From contig NZ_CP010835.1 in assembly GCF_001577775.1 (NCBI RefSeq), positions 1,806,264-1,870,263 of the forward strand: 64,000 nt of DNA, in the 5' to 3' direction. The stretch comes from Pyrococcus kukulkanii. GTDB lineage: Archaea; Methanobacteriota_B; Thermococci; Thermococcales; Thermococcaceae. This document shows positions 35,883-44,687 of this stretch, piece by piece. The notes beneath the pieces are model-generated. The model ran no database searches, was not told the DNA's origin, and saw nothing but the letters and a program-made list of their open reading frames with translations. The stretch's first letter is position 1; the number at the start of each line of letters is the position of its first letter. The position numbers and the translations under genes were made by a program.

Positions 35883-35957
35883 CGGGCCGGGGGGGATTTG
35901 AACCCCCGACCTGCGGATTAAGAGTCCGCCGCTCTAACCAGGCTAAGCTACCGGCCC
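35883..35957 (-). tRNA. tRNA-Lys (anticodon CTT)
   Basis: The minus strand folds as a cloverleaf: acceptor GGGCCGG paired with CCGGCCC, D-arm GCTTAGCCTGGTTAGAGC, anticodon stem-loop GCGGACTCTTAATCCGC with anticodon CTT, and T-arm GGGGGTTCAAATCCCCC. Discriminator G is followed by an encoded CCA (35880-35882). A TATA-like CTTATAAAATA lies upstream at about 35980-35995. Confidence 0.96.
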
Positions 35958-36003
35958 GCGGCCCGATCTCTCATGGATAAGAGATATTTTATAAGTTTTT
36001 CGG

Positions 36004-36405
36004 TTATATATCCTGGACTATGACCATGTCCTCAATGCTTTTTAGACCTTGCTTTCTCACGGACTCTTCGATGTTGCTCTTTATTGCTTCTTTGGGCCTT
36101 AGAATTAGGGCCTCTACTTTATCTATCCCAAGGATTTTGCACGCATATACCCTGTGATGTCCATCCAGTATGTACAGTTTTCCATGATAATGCAGGCATA
36201 TTATTGGAGCATCATATCCATGAATAACGCGCTGAATAACGGCTTCAAGTTTCTTTCTGCTGAGCTCTTTTTGCGTTGGTGTTAACTCTCTTATGTCAAC
36301 TATATCGTGGACTATCTCGAAATCAACTCCATAAATTAGCTCATTTTCCCTTTTAATTCTCTCTGCTCTCCTTATTGCCTCTTCCCTTGATATTAGTTTT
36401 ATCAT
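36004..36405 (-). CDS. ParB/Srx-fold protein
   Basis: 133 residues with the ParB-like core IICLHYHGKLYILDGHHRVYACKILG. The DGHHR motif is the one seen in the free-serine kinase SerK and in sulfiredoxin-like members of this fold, where it binds nucleotide. It is much shorter than SerK, so it may be a single-domain ATP- or ADP-using enzyme or a DNA-binding protein. AGGTT stands before the ATG. It shares the intergenic space upstream with a divergent DUF357 gene. Confidence 0.65.
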   Translation of the reverse strand: MIKLISREEAIRRAERIKRENELIYGVDFEIVHDIVDIRELTPTQKELSRKKLEAVIQRVIHGYDAPIICLHYHGKLYILDGHHRVYACKILGIDKVEALILRPKEAIKSNIEESVRKQGLKSIEDMVIVQDI

Positions 36406-36464
36406 AACCTAATCTCGATAGGGCAAAACAGTTATTAACCGTTGCTGATTTTGTGAGTTTGTCT

Positions 36465-36758
36465 ATGCAGGTGAATAACGTAATAACCAGAGAGAAACTT
36501 GAAAAGTACTTCAGGATAACCAGGGAAGCCTTGGAAAAGCTTGAGATTGTGGTAGATGAGAGAAGCCACCTTTATATAGTCGCGAAAGACTTTTTAACGA
36601 TGGCCAGAAGCTACTTCCAAGACGCTGAATACTACTTCAAAAGAGGAGATTACGTAACGGCGTTTGCTGCTTTAAACTACGCGCACGGCTTTATAGATGC
36701 AGGAGTGAGGTTGGGTGTCTTTAAGGGAGACGACAACAGACTGTTTGCCTTTGGGTGA
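36465..36758 (+). CDS. DUF357 protein
   Basis: 97 residues from the ATG at 36465. The DUF357 (COG1849) pattern is visible in [18 protein letters not shown] and [19 protein letters not shown], followed by the [21 protein letters not shown] segment, an all-helical bundle. Function is unknown. A TATA-like TTATTAA lies about 30 bases upstream, so the transcript is probably leaderless or nearly so. The next gene begins 11 bases later. Confidence 0.8.
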   Translation: MQVNNVITREKLEKYFRITREALEKLEIVVDERSHLYIVAKDFLTMARSYFQDAEYYFKRGDYVTAFAALNYAHGFIDAGVRLGVFKGDDNRLFAFG

Positions 36759-36768
36759 GGTGAGAGCC

Positions 36769-37170
36769 ATGGGAGATTACATAGTAGTTTTAGAAGCTCC
36801 AATTATAGTTAAAGATGTGAGAGACGTTGAAGAGGCAATTGAGGTTGCTGCAAATAAAGTGATGAGCGCGTTGGAAAAGGAAAAGCTTGATTTTGTTAAG
36901 GTTGAGATAGGCTATTCAAAGTGTCCGGTTTGTGGTGCCGAATTTGAGAGCGCGTTTGTAGTTGGAAACGTTGGGCTCGTGGGGATATACCTAACATTAA
37001 AGGTCTTCAATGCTCAAAGCCTCGAGCATGCTGAGAGGATAGCCAAGGCGGTTGTGGGCAAGGCCCTCAAAAAGGTCCCCCTGAAGCTATATGAGATTCA
37101 TGAGCTGAACAATGGGGGAGAGAGTGGAGGAGTTATTGCAGGAGAGGAAGCTAAAGAGGAATTCGCTTAG
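36769..37170 (+). CDS. DUF555 protein
   Basis: 133 residues from the ATG at 36769 (GGTGAGGTGAGAG upstream; the frame extends to 36715 inside the preceding gene). It belongs to the archaeal DUF555 (COG1885) group: YIVVLEAPIIVKDV at the start and a KCPVCGAEFESAFV CxxC motif in the middle, suggesting a metal site with partner cysteines. Role unknown. The 3' end overlaps the convergent THUMP gene by 20 bases. Confidence 0.8.
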   Translation: MGDYIVVLEAPIIVKDVRDVEEAIEVAANKVMSALEKEKLDFVKVEIGYSKCPVCGAEFESAFVVGNVGLVGIYLTLKVFNAQSLEHAERIAKAVVGKALKKVPLKLYEIHELNNGGESGGVIAGEEAKEEFA

Positions 37171-38056
37171 CGACATCCTCTATGTATTCCTGGGGTAGGG
37201 CTATTAGGGGGTAGTAAACTGGAACTATGAACGTTCCCTTATCCTTCTTTATCTCTTCTTCGGCCCCTTTGCCTAGCTGTAGTCCCTTTATAACTCCCTT
37301 TGCCCCAAAGTCTTTGATGATTTTGTTGATCTTTTCTAGGGACTCCACCTTTATGAGGTCCCCTTTTGATCCATAAGCGAACTTTTTTATTCTCAACCAC
37401 AACTCTTTAACATCTTCGCCTCCCATATAGACTGGTATTACTTCAACTCCTCTCTTCATCATAAGGAATATTGCCAGGGCAGATTTTCTATCTTCGAGAA
37501 TTCCTACCATCTTTCCTTGGGTTCCTATGGGAAGTCCACCCCACCCTTTGATTTTCTCTGTGAATATGTAAGCTCTTCCTTCCATTATTTCTATCCCTAC
37601 TTCAATATCGTAATTGTGAAGGTCAACTTCGCACTCCTCATTATTCTCCAGTATGTACTCTCCAACTTTTGCCTGCAGTTCGAGACTGTTAAGTGGGAAT
37701 TCTTTGGTTATTCTCCTTGCGGTAACCCTGAATTTTGGATTTTTAATGCCGAGTTCTCTCGCTTTTTTTCGGAGTAGCTTGAGGGCGGTTTTATTTACCT
37801 TTTCAAGGGATGCTTCAACTTCCATTGCTGGTGATAGAGAAACTATTCCAAAAACCCTCACGAGAACATTGCTTGCTTCAACTGCCTTATTGGTTCTAAC
37901 TATTACCCTTCCATGCTTTGAAAACACTTCCTTGTACTCAATATCTTCGCTGACAAGCGCCTCTCTTATGTTGTTTATTAAGATTCTTTCAAACCACCTT
38001 CGCGTCTGCCTAGACTTTGTTCCTATCTCACCGTACCTCACAACTACGGTGTTCAT
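37151..38056 (-). CDS. ThiI-like THUMP protein lacking the PP-loop motif
   Basis: 301 residues from the ATG at 38056 with GAGGTG upstream. An N-terminal ferredoxin-like and THUMP domain (RYGEIGTKSRQTRRWF ... ITKEFPLNSLELQAKVGEYI) is followed by a ThiI-type Rossmann domain. Where ThiI has the SGGIDS ATP-binding loop, this protein reads GILEDRKSA (about residues 185-192 of this start) before AIFLMMKRGVEVIPVY. The key glycines and serine are gone, so 4-thiouridine synthesis by the usual adenylation is unlikely. It may still bind tRNA. Confidence 0.8.
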   Translation of the reverse strand: MNTVVVRYGEIGTKSRQTRRWFERILINNIREALVSEDIEYKEVFSKHGRVIVRTNKAVEASNVLVRVFGIVSLSPAMEVEASLEKVNKTALKLLRKKARELGIKNPKFRVTARRITKEFPLNSLELQAKVGEYILENNEECEVDLHNYDIEVGIEIMEGRAYIFTEKIKGWGGLPIGTQGKMVGILEDRKSALAIFLMMKRGVEVIPVYMGGEDVKELWLRIKKFAYGSKGDLIKVESLEKINKIIKDFGAKGVIKGLQLGKGAEEEIKKDKGTFIVPVYYPLIALPQEYIEDVAKRIPL

Positions 38057-38073
38057 GGACTTCACCTCATTTG

Positions 38074-38118
38074 CAGGCTGGAAGCCTCACCCTAAAAGGC
38101 GAGGAGGATGTCAGTTTT
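38074..38118 (-). promoter_or_regulatory. candidate structured leader of the THUMP gene
   Basis: A GC-rich patch in an AT-rich spacer, 20-60 bases upstream of the THUMP gene start. Two hairpins are possible and share bases, so only one can form at a time: AGGCT/AGCCT (38075-38079 with 38083-38087) and CCTCACC/GGCGAGG (38085-38091 with 38098-38104, one mismatch). On the minus strand the second includes a GGTGAGG that looks like a ribosome site. It could be a translational switch or an unrelated small RNA. Confidence 0.3.
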
Positions 38119-38221
38119 CAATTAGATTTAATTCCAATACCGTTAGGATAAGGTTTCTGATATGATTTGGAACTGTCGTAGCTTTTAAAAAGTTTGGAGT
38201 GTGTGTTTGTAGGGGGTTGGT

Positions 38222-38656
38222 ATGGGGGTTGAGGAAGTTGTGGAGTCTTTGGGGGGAGTGATTATTGATGTGGGGAGGCCTGTGAAGACTGTGGCCCAGG
38301 CGGTGAAGGCTACGGGAGTCTCCCCGAGGCAGGTAATAAAATCCCTCGTGCTTATATCTGAAAAGGGTTCAATACTAGCAATAGTGGATGGTGAGTCAAA
38401 AGTTAGTCTTGAAAAGGTTAAGCAGCACTTTGGGGAGGTCAGGCTAGCTACTCCAGAAGAAGTTAGGGAGATAACTGGTTTTGAAGTTGGGGGAGTTCCA
38501 CCAGTGGGAATCAACATTAAGACGGTTGTGGATCCTAGAGTCCTTGAAAATGAGTTCGTGATTGGTGGGGGAGGGAGGATAGACAAACTCTGCAAACTCG
38601 ACCCAAGAAAAATAGTCAAATACCAAAAAGCCGAAATAATCGAGATCAGAGAATAA
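38222..38656 (+). CDS. YbaK/ProX-type aminoacyl-tRNA deacylase
   Basis: 144 residues of the YbaK fold. RQVIKSLVLISE holds the conserved Lys, and GFEVGGVPPVG is the family's signature loop. Members remove mischarged amino acids from tRNA (Cys-tRNA(Pro) or Ala-tRNA(Pro)). The substrate here is not decided. The GGGGGTTGGT before the ATG serves as ribosome site. Confidence 0.88.
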   Translation: MGVEEVVESLGGVIIDVGRPVKTVAQAVKATGVSPRQVIKSLVLISEKGSILAIVDGESKVSLEKVKQHFGEVRLATPEEVREITGFEVGGVPPVGINIKTVVDPRVLENEFVIGGGGRIDKLCKLDPRKIVKYQKAEIIEIRE

Positions 38657-38773
38657 GCGCGCAATATGCCAGAAACCTAAACTTGTTTCACTACTCACCC
38701 TACCATTTACCTCGACCTCCAAAACCAAAGCTTTAAAAGCTTGCATGTTTTAATAACTATTGGTGAGGAAAAA

Positions 38774-39442
38774 GTGCTAGAGAGCTATTACATAATTGAG
38801 AACCCAGGAGTTGTCCCTGCGGAGAGAAGGTTCAGGATGAGGGATCTTAAGGCATGGGGATACGACTTGCACTTAGGAACAATTGAAGGAGAGAGGGCAT
38901 ACTTCGTATCAAAGGTTGGTGAGAGGAAAGAAGGGGAAACGTATACGGTTCATGGAAAGGAGTATCACATCGAAGAAACTCAGAAGGAGATTCCTGAGAA
39001 CGCAAGGTTGCTGGCGAGGATAGTGATCGAGAGAGGTCAACCTTACCTGGAGTTCTGGCTTGAGGAAGAAGATACAAGGTTCCCTCTGGCTAAAGAAGAC
39101 CCCAGGGTAATATTGAAGAGGTTCTGGGAGAAAGAGAAGTTTATTCATTTGTTGAAAACGGTTAGGGCCGTTGGATTAACGACGGACTTCTATAAGGACA
39201 ATGTTTTCATAAAATCAATTCCCTTGCCATATGAAGAGTATCCTCCGAAAGTTAGGAGGGTGCTTAGGGAGGTCAAAGACATACACAGAGATTTAACAGG
39301 ATTTGGGAGGTTCGTGTTCCAGTACTTCGGAGAGGAAGACAAGACTTACAATTACAGGGTTTTCTGGACTATTCCGACGATTCATCTGTTTGATGTTGAG
39401 GTTGCCAATGAGGTCGACAAGGTCTTAGGCATGCTTGATTGA
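38774..39442 (+). CDS. conserved protein of unknown function
   Basis: 222 residues from a GTG at 38774, which has GGTGAGG five bases upstream; the frame reaches back to a TTG at 38741 that lies on the promoter (CTTTAAAAG at 38731-38739). It is soluble and charged, with beta-rich N-terminal half (ESYYIIENPGVVPAERRFRM) and C-terminal half containing LTTDFYKDNVFIKS and FWTIPTIHLFDVEV. No motif that I recognise. Confidence 0.65.
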   Translation: MLESYYIIENPGVVPAERRFRMRDLKAWGYDLHLGTIEGERAYFVSKVGERKEGETYTVHGKEYHIEETQKEIPENARLLARIVIERGQPYLEFWLEEEDTRFPLAKEDPRVILKRFWEKEKFIHLLKTVRAVGLTTDFYKDNVFIKSIPLPYEEYPPKVRRVLREVKDIHRDLTGFGRFVFQYFGEEDKTYNYRVFWTIPTIHLFDVEVANEVDKVLGMLD

Positions 39443-39512
39443 TAGTCTCAACATTTTTAGGGGATAAGTTTTAAATCCTAATTTTTTGATTTCTTGAATT
39501 AAGGTGGGCAAG

Positions 39513-40061
39513 ATGGGCCTATTCTCCTTTGGTAAAAAAGGGAAGGATAAAATAAAAAGACTAATGGAAGAGAATAAAATTGATGAAGTTATTGAGAAGG
39601 CACTAAAAGACAAGAAAACGGTAAGAGACCTCGTAGAACTGCTCTCAGATTCGAATCCTGGAACTGTTGGTGATGCGCTCTTCGTCCTAACGACAATCCT
39701 TAGGGAGAGCCCAAATTCGATAGATGTTTCCTGGGATCTCGTTGATAAGGTATTGTCATTAGTTCTTTCGAAGAACTCCTATGTTAAAGAAGGAGCTATG
39801 GTTCTTACAATGGAGATAATTAAAGTTCACGGCTATAGGTTTAAAGATACGATAGACAAGCACGTTCCGAGGCTTCTCTCGGAGGGAGATAAAAATACTG
39901 TTGCCTTCACCCTGCTTTTGATAAAGGAACTTAATCTAAGCAAGTACAAGGAGGAGGTAGAGAAGCTTACGGAAGTTGAAGACAAAATAATACTGCCGTT
40001 TGAGGGTATGAAGTGGGTTAAGCTTGGCGATATAGCTAGGGATGTTCTAAAGGAGCTCTGA
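39513..40061 (+). CDS. HEAT-like repeat protein of unknown function
   Basis: 182 residues from the ATG at 39513, with GGTGGG upstream (a GTG at 39504 overlaps that site). A basic N-terminus (MGLFSFGKKGKDKIKRL) is followed by paired helices resembling HEAT repeats: ALFVLTTILRESPNS, YVKEGAMVLTMEIIKVHG, TVAFTLLLIKELNLSK. It is probably a binding scaffold. The end overlaps the convergent PHP gene by 15 bases. Confidence 0.65.
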   Translation: MGLFSFGKKGKDKIKRLMEENKIDEVIEKALKDKKTVRDLVELLSDSNPGTVGDALFVLTTILRESPNSIDVSWDLVDKVLSLVLSKNSYVKEGAMVLTMEIIKVHGYRFKDTIDKHVPRLLSEGDKNTVAFTLLLIKELNLSKYKEEVEKLTEVEDKIILPFEGMKWVKLGDIARDVLKEL

Positions 40062-40697
40062 GAATACTAAATCTTCTTCACTTCCTCCCGCCTTTTTTAG
40101 CATTTTCAAGCCCCAGTTTATTTTTCCAACGTCTTCTGGTCTATGAGCGTCGGTCGCTAATGAAAGCTTCACTCCTCTCTTTATGCACTCTTTAATGAAA
40201 TCTAAGTCAGGAACCTTATACCTGGCACTTATTTCGAAGGCCTTGCCGTACTCTTCTGCGAGCTTTATAACCTCAAGAACCTCCTCCCACGGCGGATATC
40301 CGATCCATGGGAAGATGTTGCCGAAGTGGCCAATTATGTCCACGTTCTCATCAATTATAGCCTTCTTAACGTACTCGAGGTACCTGTACCATTCCCCCTC
40401 TCTAAACCACTCGTGCACGCTCGCTATAACATAGTCAAGCTCTCTCGCAAAATCCTCCGTGAGATCCGGCCCGTTCTCGGTTATGTTCGTCTCTATTCCG
40501 GCTAGCACTACTACCTCACTCTCCTCCTTTACAACCCTTATCTCTCCAACATATCTAGAAAACATTCCTGGGGTAAAGAAGTGGATGTGATCGCTGATCC
40601 CTACTATCTTAAGCCCTCTTTTTTCGGCCCAGGATACGTTCTCTCTTATTAGACCTATCCCATCCGAATACCTTGTGTGCGTATGCAAGTCCATCAT
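40047..40697 (-). CDS. PHP-domain phosphoesterase
   Basis: 216 residues. Metal-binding PHP motifs: DLHTHTRYSDG at the N-terminus, GISDHIHFF, GIETNI, DIIGHFGN and SLATDAHRPEDVG at the end. They give a full set of His/Asp/Glu ligands for a trinuclear metal centre. It is similar to histidinol-phosphatase-like PHP proteins. The substrate is unknown. It is divergent from the S17e gene. Confidence 0.85.
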   Translation of the reverse strand: MMDLHTHTRYSDGIGLIRENVSWAEKRGLKIVGISDHIHFFTPGMFSRYVGEIRVVKEESEVVVLAGIETNITENGPDLTEDFARELDYVIASVHEWFREGEWYRYLEYVKKAIIDENVDIIGHFGNIFPWIGYPPWEEVLEVIKLAEEYGKAFEISARYKVPDLDFIKECIKRGVKLSLATDAHRPEDVGKINWGLKMLKKAGGSEEDLVFSELL

Positions 40698-40773
40698 GCT
40701 CGGTGGATGCAGGTAAAAGTTTAAAACTGCTACGGTTTAGCGGAGAGTGGATAAATAAGGAGGGGTGGTGAGA

Positions 40774-40977
40774 ATGGGAAAGATCAGGCAGGGTTTCATT
40801 AAGAGGGTCGCGAGGGAGTTAGTTGACAGGTATCCAAATGAGTTCACCACGGATTTTGAACACAACAAGAAGAAGGTTCAAGAACTAACCAACGTAACCA
40901 GCAAGAAGATAAGAAACAGGATTGCAGGTTATGTCACGAAGCTTATGAGAATGAAGAAGGAAGGGAAGATACTTTAA
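40774..40977 (+). CDS. rps17e: ribosomal protein S17e
   Basis: 67 residues from the ATG at 40774, with GGTGGTGAG directly upstream. The S17e sequence [30 protein letters not shown] and [16 protein letters not shown] is clear. It is part of the 30S subunit in archaea and eukaryotes. The stop overlaps the convergent gcvH by 4 bases. Confidence 0.96.
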   Translation: MGKIRQGFIKRVARELVDRYPNEFTTDFEHNKKKVQELTNVTSKKIRNRIAGYVTKLMRMKKEGKIL

Positions 40978-41378
40978 AGTGTTTTTAGATATTCTGCGTA
41001 TGCATTTGCGTCCATTAATTCCTTTAGCTCCTCTTCTAAGTTCTTTGGCTTTATCTTAGCTATCCAAGCTTCATAGGGGTCTTCATTAATCTTTTCTGGG
41101 CTGTCGCTTAGTTCCTCATTTACCTCGATAACCTCACCGCTCACTGGGGCATAGACTTCGCTTACAGCCTTTACGCTCTCAATCTCACAGAGGACATCAC
41201 CCTTATTTACCTCCTTCCCTACCTCTGGAAGTTCAACATAGGCTAAATCTCCAAGCTCTTTCTGGGCATAGTCAGTTATTCCAACTAACACGGTTCCATC
41301 TTCGAGGACTTTCGCCCATTCGTGATCCTTGGTGTAGTACAACCCCTCCTTTACCTTGTACTCTCCAACCTCAATCAT
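40974..41378 (-). CDS. gcvH: glycine cleavage system H protein
   Basis: 134 residues from the ATG at 41378 (GGTGAT upstream; the frame extends four codons). The lipoyl-lysine is Lys70 in [10 protein letters not shown], in the usual motif, and the fold-typical KDHEWAKV and [16 protein letters not shown] are present. It carries the aminomethyl group between P, T and L proteins; none of those genes is in the window. Confidence 0.95.
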   Translation of the reverse strand: MIEVGEYKVKEGLYYTKDHEWAKVLEDGTVLVGITDYAQKELGDLAYVELPEVGKEVNKGDVLCEIESVKAVSEVYAPVSGEVIEVNEELSDSPEKINEDPYEAWIAKIKPKNLEEELKELMDANAYAEYLKTL

Positions 41379-41449
41379 GGGGATCACCATTTTAGGAATA
41401 CAAAATATTGTTTTTAAAGCCTTGCATAATGTCTTGGGGAGAACGTCAA

Positions 41450-41911
41450 ATGGAAGTAGTATGGGAGAGGGAGATTAACGTTAAAGAGATCGTTGTATCT
41501 CCAAGGCCCGTGTGGAAATGCAGAGGTTGTCCCATGTACGGAAGGAGGCCAAGCTGTCCTCCTCATGTTCCTTCTTGGGATGAAACTAGAGAGTTACTGA
41601 AACACTATAGAAAAGCCCTACTTGTCAAGTTTAAGATAGATACGGAAAAGTTCGAAGAAGAGAAAAGGAATGTTCTGTTATGGTTACTGAGGAAAGAACA
41701 TGAATATTTTAGGGAGGGGTTTTACTATGCCCTGGCTCTATTTCCTGGTAACTGTAACTTGTGCGATAAGTGCACATTTGAAGCTACGGGAGTCTGCAAA
41801 ATGCCCGATAAAGTAAGACCAAGTATTGATGCAGTTGGCATAGAACTATCCTCAATTGTAACACTAAACTTTGATGAACCCGTTTTATATGGATTAATAT
41901 TGATAAGTTAA
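41450..41911 (+). CDS. DUF2284 cysteine-rich metal-binding protein
   Basis: 153 residues from the ATG at 41450 (GGGGAG upstream); starts at 41429 or further up are possible. Two cysteine groups, [16 protein letters not shown] and [18 protein letters not shown], are the DUF2284 signature and suggest one or two Fe-S or zinc sites. A TATA-like TTTTTAAAG lies at 41410-41418. Its role is unknown. Confidence 0.78.
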   Translation: MEVVWEREINVKEIVVSPRPVWKCRGCPMYGRRPSCPPHVPSWDETRELLKHYRKALLVKFKIDTEKFEEEKRNVLLWLLRKEHEYFREGFYYALALFPGNCNLCDKCTFEATGVCKMPDKVRPSIDAVGIELSSIVTLNFDEPVLYGLILIS

Positions 41912-41973
41912 GGTTTAAACTAAATGTGGTAAAGCTTATAAAGGATGTTAATCAATCTAACTTGGTGGTATAA

Positions 41974-42540
41974 ATGTCAATGAGTAACGCAAGGATGTAT
42001 GGAGGAATTGGGGCAATACTTGGATTAGTAGGTCCGTTGATTCCCCGTATTGGCTTTGCTGTTGAGATTGCTGGGCTGGTACTTGTCTTCTTGGCCGTAA
42101 AAATTATTAGTGATGAAACCGGGGATGGAAGGATATTTAGCGATTTCTTAAAAGCTTTCATTGCCACAGTAGGTGGAATGATAGTGTTTGTGGCTATAGT
42201 GCTTGTTACCGTAGGTACAGCATTCCTAAATCCAAAAGAATTTATGCCTCAAAATCTCATGGCGGTTATTGGGTCAATAATTGTGGGGTTCATAATTCTA
42301 TGGGTTACCCTGATAATAGGGTCTTACTTTAGGAAGAAGAGTTATGAGCTGATAACTCAATATACCGGGGTTGACATGTTCAAAACTTCGGGACTATTGT
42401 ACTTCATTGGAGCAATTCTGATAATAGTATTTGGAATTGGTGCTTTAATAATGCTTGTTGCCGCAATATTGGAGATAGTTGCCTTCTTCTCCCTTCCTGA
42501 GGAAATAGGAAAGTCAGAGGTCACTCCTGTACTTTCTTAG
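41974..42540 (+). CDS. DUF996 membrane protein
   Basis: 188 residues with five hydrophobic segments. The N-terminal GIGAILGLVGPLIPRIGFAVEIAGLVLVFLAVKIISDET pattern is typical of DUF996, of unknown function. GGTGGT precedes the ATG. The end overlaps the convergent GTPase gene by 27 bases, one of the longest overlaps here. Confidence 0.75.
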   Translation: MSMSNARMYGGIGAILGLVGPLIPRIGFAVEIAGLVLVFLAVKIISDETGDGRIFSDFLKAFIATVGGMIVFVAIVLVTVGTAFLNPKEFMPQNLMAVIGSIIVGFIILWVTLIIGSYFRKKSYELITQYTGVDMFKTSGLLYFIGAILIIVFGIGALIMLVAAILEIVAFFSLPEEIGKSEVTPVLS

Positions 42541-43587
42541 TTCTTCCTCAATTTTCCTTTTTGCAAGTTCTTGAGCTAGGGGCCTGAGTCTTCTAATAAT
42601 CTCATCTTTAACTTTCTCTATTCCAATACCTTTCATAGCTGAGATCTTTAGAGGTTCTAACCCCATTGACCTTATGAATTCTTCCACCCTACTAATTTGC
42701 TCTTCACTGGCAACATCTACTTTGTTAAGAACGACTATGAATGGGAATTCTTTGAATTCATTATAAATCTCTTCAAACAAGTGCATCTGCTCCTCAATCG
42801 GGAAACCGCAGTATTCACTTGGATCAAAGATATAGATAATTAGTTTTCCTAAGTGTTTTAGAGCAAGTATCGCTTGCTTTTCGATTTCATTTCTCTCGCT
42901 CAATGGTCTGTCGAGTAGTCCTGGCGTATCTATAACTTGATACCTAAAGTACCCATCTTCAAACTGGCCGACGTTTATTCCCCTAGTTGTGAAAGGATAG
43001 CTTGCAATTTCTGGTTTTGCTGTTGTTAGAGCCTTGAGCAGTGTTGATTTCCCAACATTTGGGTGCCCAGCAATGACAACTGTGGGCACTTCCAAGTCGA
43101 CTACTGGGAGATCTTTTAGAACTTCCCTGGCCTTGTTTAGGTACCTCAGCCTGTCGTCTATATCCCTTAATATGCTCGCAACTCTTCCATAGAATTGCCT
43201 CCTTAGTTGAGCCATTTCCTCTGGATCCTTAGAGTATCTTATCCTCTCTACGTACCTTTCTTCAAGCTCTCTAACCATTCTAATAGCCCAGTCAATGCCT
43301 GCCATGGCTTTATGGAATGTATCCCTATCAACGAGAACATCTACAAGCTCTTGGTAAAATTTTGGAAGCGTAGATAGGCCTGGAGTCCTTTCTAATACCT
43401 TCCTCAGGTTATCTCTAATTACATTGCTAACCGTCCTTATTCTAAGCTCTTCTCTTTGCCTCGCTTTCTTTACTTTATCTCCTCTTGGTTTAAACGCTGA
43501 TGCAGCCTTCTCGGCTCGTCTAAAGGCCTTGTCTATCAATTCATCAGCGGTAAGTACCGTAGGCATTCTCTCAAATGGGTTCCTCAT
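42514..43587 (-). CDS. NOG1-family GTPase (COG1084)
   Basis: 357 residues. An N-terminal helical bundle (about residues 1-165) is followed by the GTPase domain: G1 GHPNVGKSTLL, G3 DTPGLLDRP, G4 NKVD and G5-like SAMKGIG. The order and the N-terminal NOG1 domain match archaeal homologues of nucleolar GTP-binding protein 1, which act in large-subunit assembly. GGAGGGTGAG precedes the ATG. Confidence 0.9.
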   Translation of the reverse strand: MRNPFERMPTVLTADELIDKAFRRAEKAASAFKPRGDKVKKARQREELRIRTVSNVIRDNLRKVLERTPGLSTLPKFYQELVDVLVDRDTFHKAMAGIDWAIRMVRELEERYVERIRYSKDPEEMAQLRRQFYGRVASILRDIDDRLRYLNKAREVLKDLPVVDLEVPTVVIAGHPNVGKSTLLKALTTAKPEIASYPFTTRGINVGQFEDGYFRYQVIDTPGLLDRPLSERNEIEKQAILALKHLGKLIIYIFDPSEYCGFPIEEQMHLFEEIYNEFKEFPFIVVLNKVDVASEEQISRVEEFIRSMGLEPLKISAMKGIGIEKVKDEIIRRLRPLAQELAKRKIEEELRKYRSDL

Positions 43588-43599
43588 AATCTCACCCTC

Positions 43600-44622
43600 C
43601 TAGAGCCATGTCCAATCCCTTCTTTTAATGAGGAGTATTCCCAGCATGATCGTAAGGAAGTATGCAAATCTCCACCCTTCATACTCAAATCTACCCTTAT
43701 AAACTCTATCTAGGAGTATTTGATCTCTCGTTATTTTGTAGACTCGAACTTCCTGGATTTCCCAAAGTTCACTAGTTTTTTCTATAAATTTTTGGAAGGA
43801 TGTTGGAGGTGATCCCCAATCTATTACCCAAAGGGTTCCATTGTACTCAATGGCAGCAGCCGCATGCCCTCCAGACTCATCCCCCTTAAAAATTGTGTGG
43901 ACTATGTAGACTGGAGATACGTTGTTATCTAGCAAGATCTGAGCAGCTAAAATTGCGAAGTCACTGCAAACACCAATTTTTCGACCAAGGGTTTCTTGAG
44001 GTGTCTGGATGTACGCTATAACGCTCTTTAATCTTCCATAATCATAGGGAATGCTTGAGATTAGTTTCTCAACTTGTATTGCGGCTTTTAGTGGATTACT
44101 CGAATTTAGTTTTACGTCTATATTTCCATACCCATATTTAATTATACACACCATACTAGCACGAAAGTCATAGAGCCATGCAGTTCTGTATTGACAAAGG
44201 TTTGCATTGAAAGTGACTTCTTCATCGACAGAGATAAGGGTGTAACTTTTTGTGAAGTTCCAGAGTGATGACATTATTGCAGGCAATAAGATAAACACTA
44301 TAAAGAGGAGGGAGATTATTTTCTCATCAATAAACCTTATTTTTCTCAGTACAAAAGAAGACCTTTTAAAGTAGGAATCTTTCGGATTAATGATATCTTC
44401 AAGCTTTTCTCCATGCTTCCATAATATCAACATTAAAAGATTACGTTGTTTCCTTTTAATGATCCTCATAGAGACTTTGTCGATAATTTTCAAGTATTCG
44501 AGGTATGCTTCCTCCTGGGGAAGGCTAATTAACTTTTCAATTTCCTTCGCGATGCTCTTGTCAAGTTCCCGAATTTCATCCGCACACTCTTTTAATACCT
44601 CTTGATACTTCTCCAATTTCAT
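43600..44622 (-). CDS. membrane protein with transglutaminase-like domain
   Basis: 340 residues from the ATG at 44622, with AAGGT upstream. An N-terminal helical region (about 1-95) is followed by a transmembrane helix (IISLLFIVFILLPAIMSSLW), an extracellular transglutaminase-like domain with Cys in GVCSDFAILAA, His in SGGHAAAAIEYN and Asp in LWVIDWGSPP, and a second transmembrane helix near the C-terminus. It could be a protease, peptide ligase or amidase on the outer face. It is 12 bases upstream of the GTPase gene. Confidence 0.75.
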   Translation of the reverse strand: MKLEKYQEVLKECADEIRELDKSIAKEIEKLISLPQEEAYLEYLKIIDKVSMRIIKRKQRNLLMLILWKHGEKLEDIINPKDSYFKRSSFVLRKIRFIDEKIISLLFIVFILLPAIMSSLWNFTKSYTLISVDEEVTFNANLCQYRTAWLYDFRASMVCIIKYGYGNIDVKLNSSNPLKAAIQVEKLISSIPYDYGRLKSVIAYIQTPQETLGRKIGVCSDFAILAAQILLDNNVSPVYIVHTIFKGDESGGHAAAAIEYNGTLWVIDWGSPPTSFQKFIEKTSELWEIQEVRVYKITRDQILLDRVYKGRFEYEGWRFAYFLTIMLGILLIKRRDWTWL

Positions 44623-44687
44623 TACCTTGAAAATTTTTTGGAACAAATGATTTAACTGGTTTATGCATAATATTCTACGGTGGTTAT

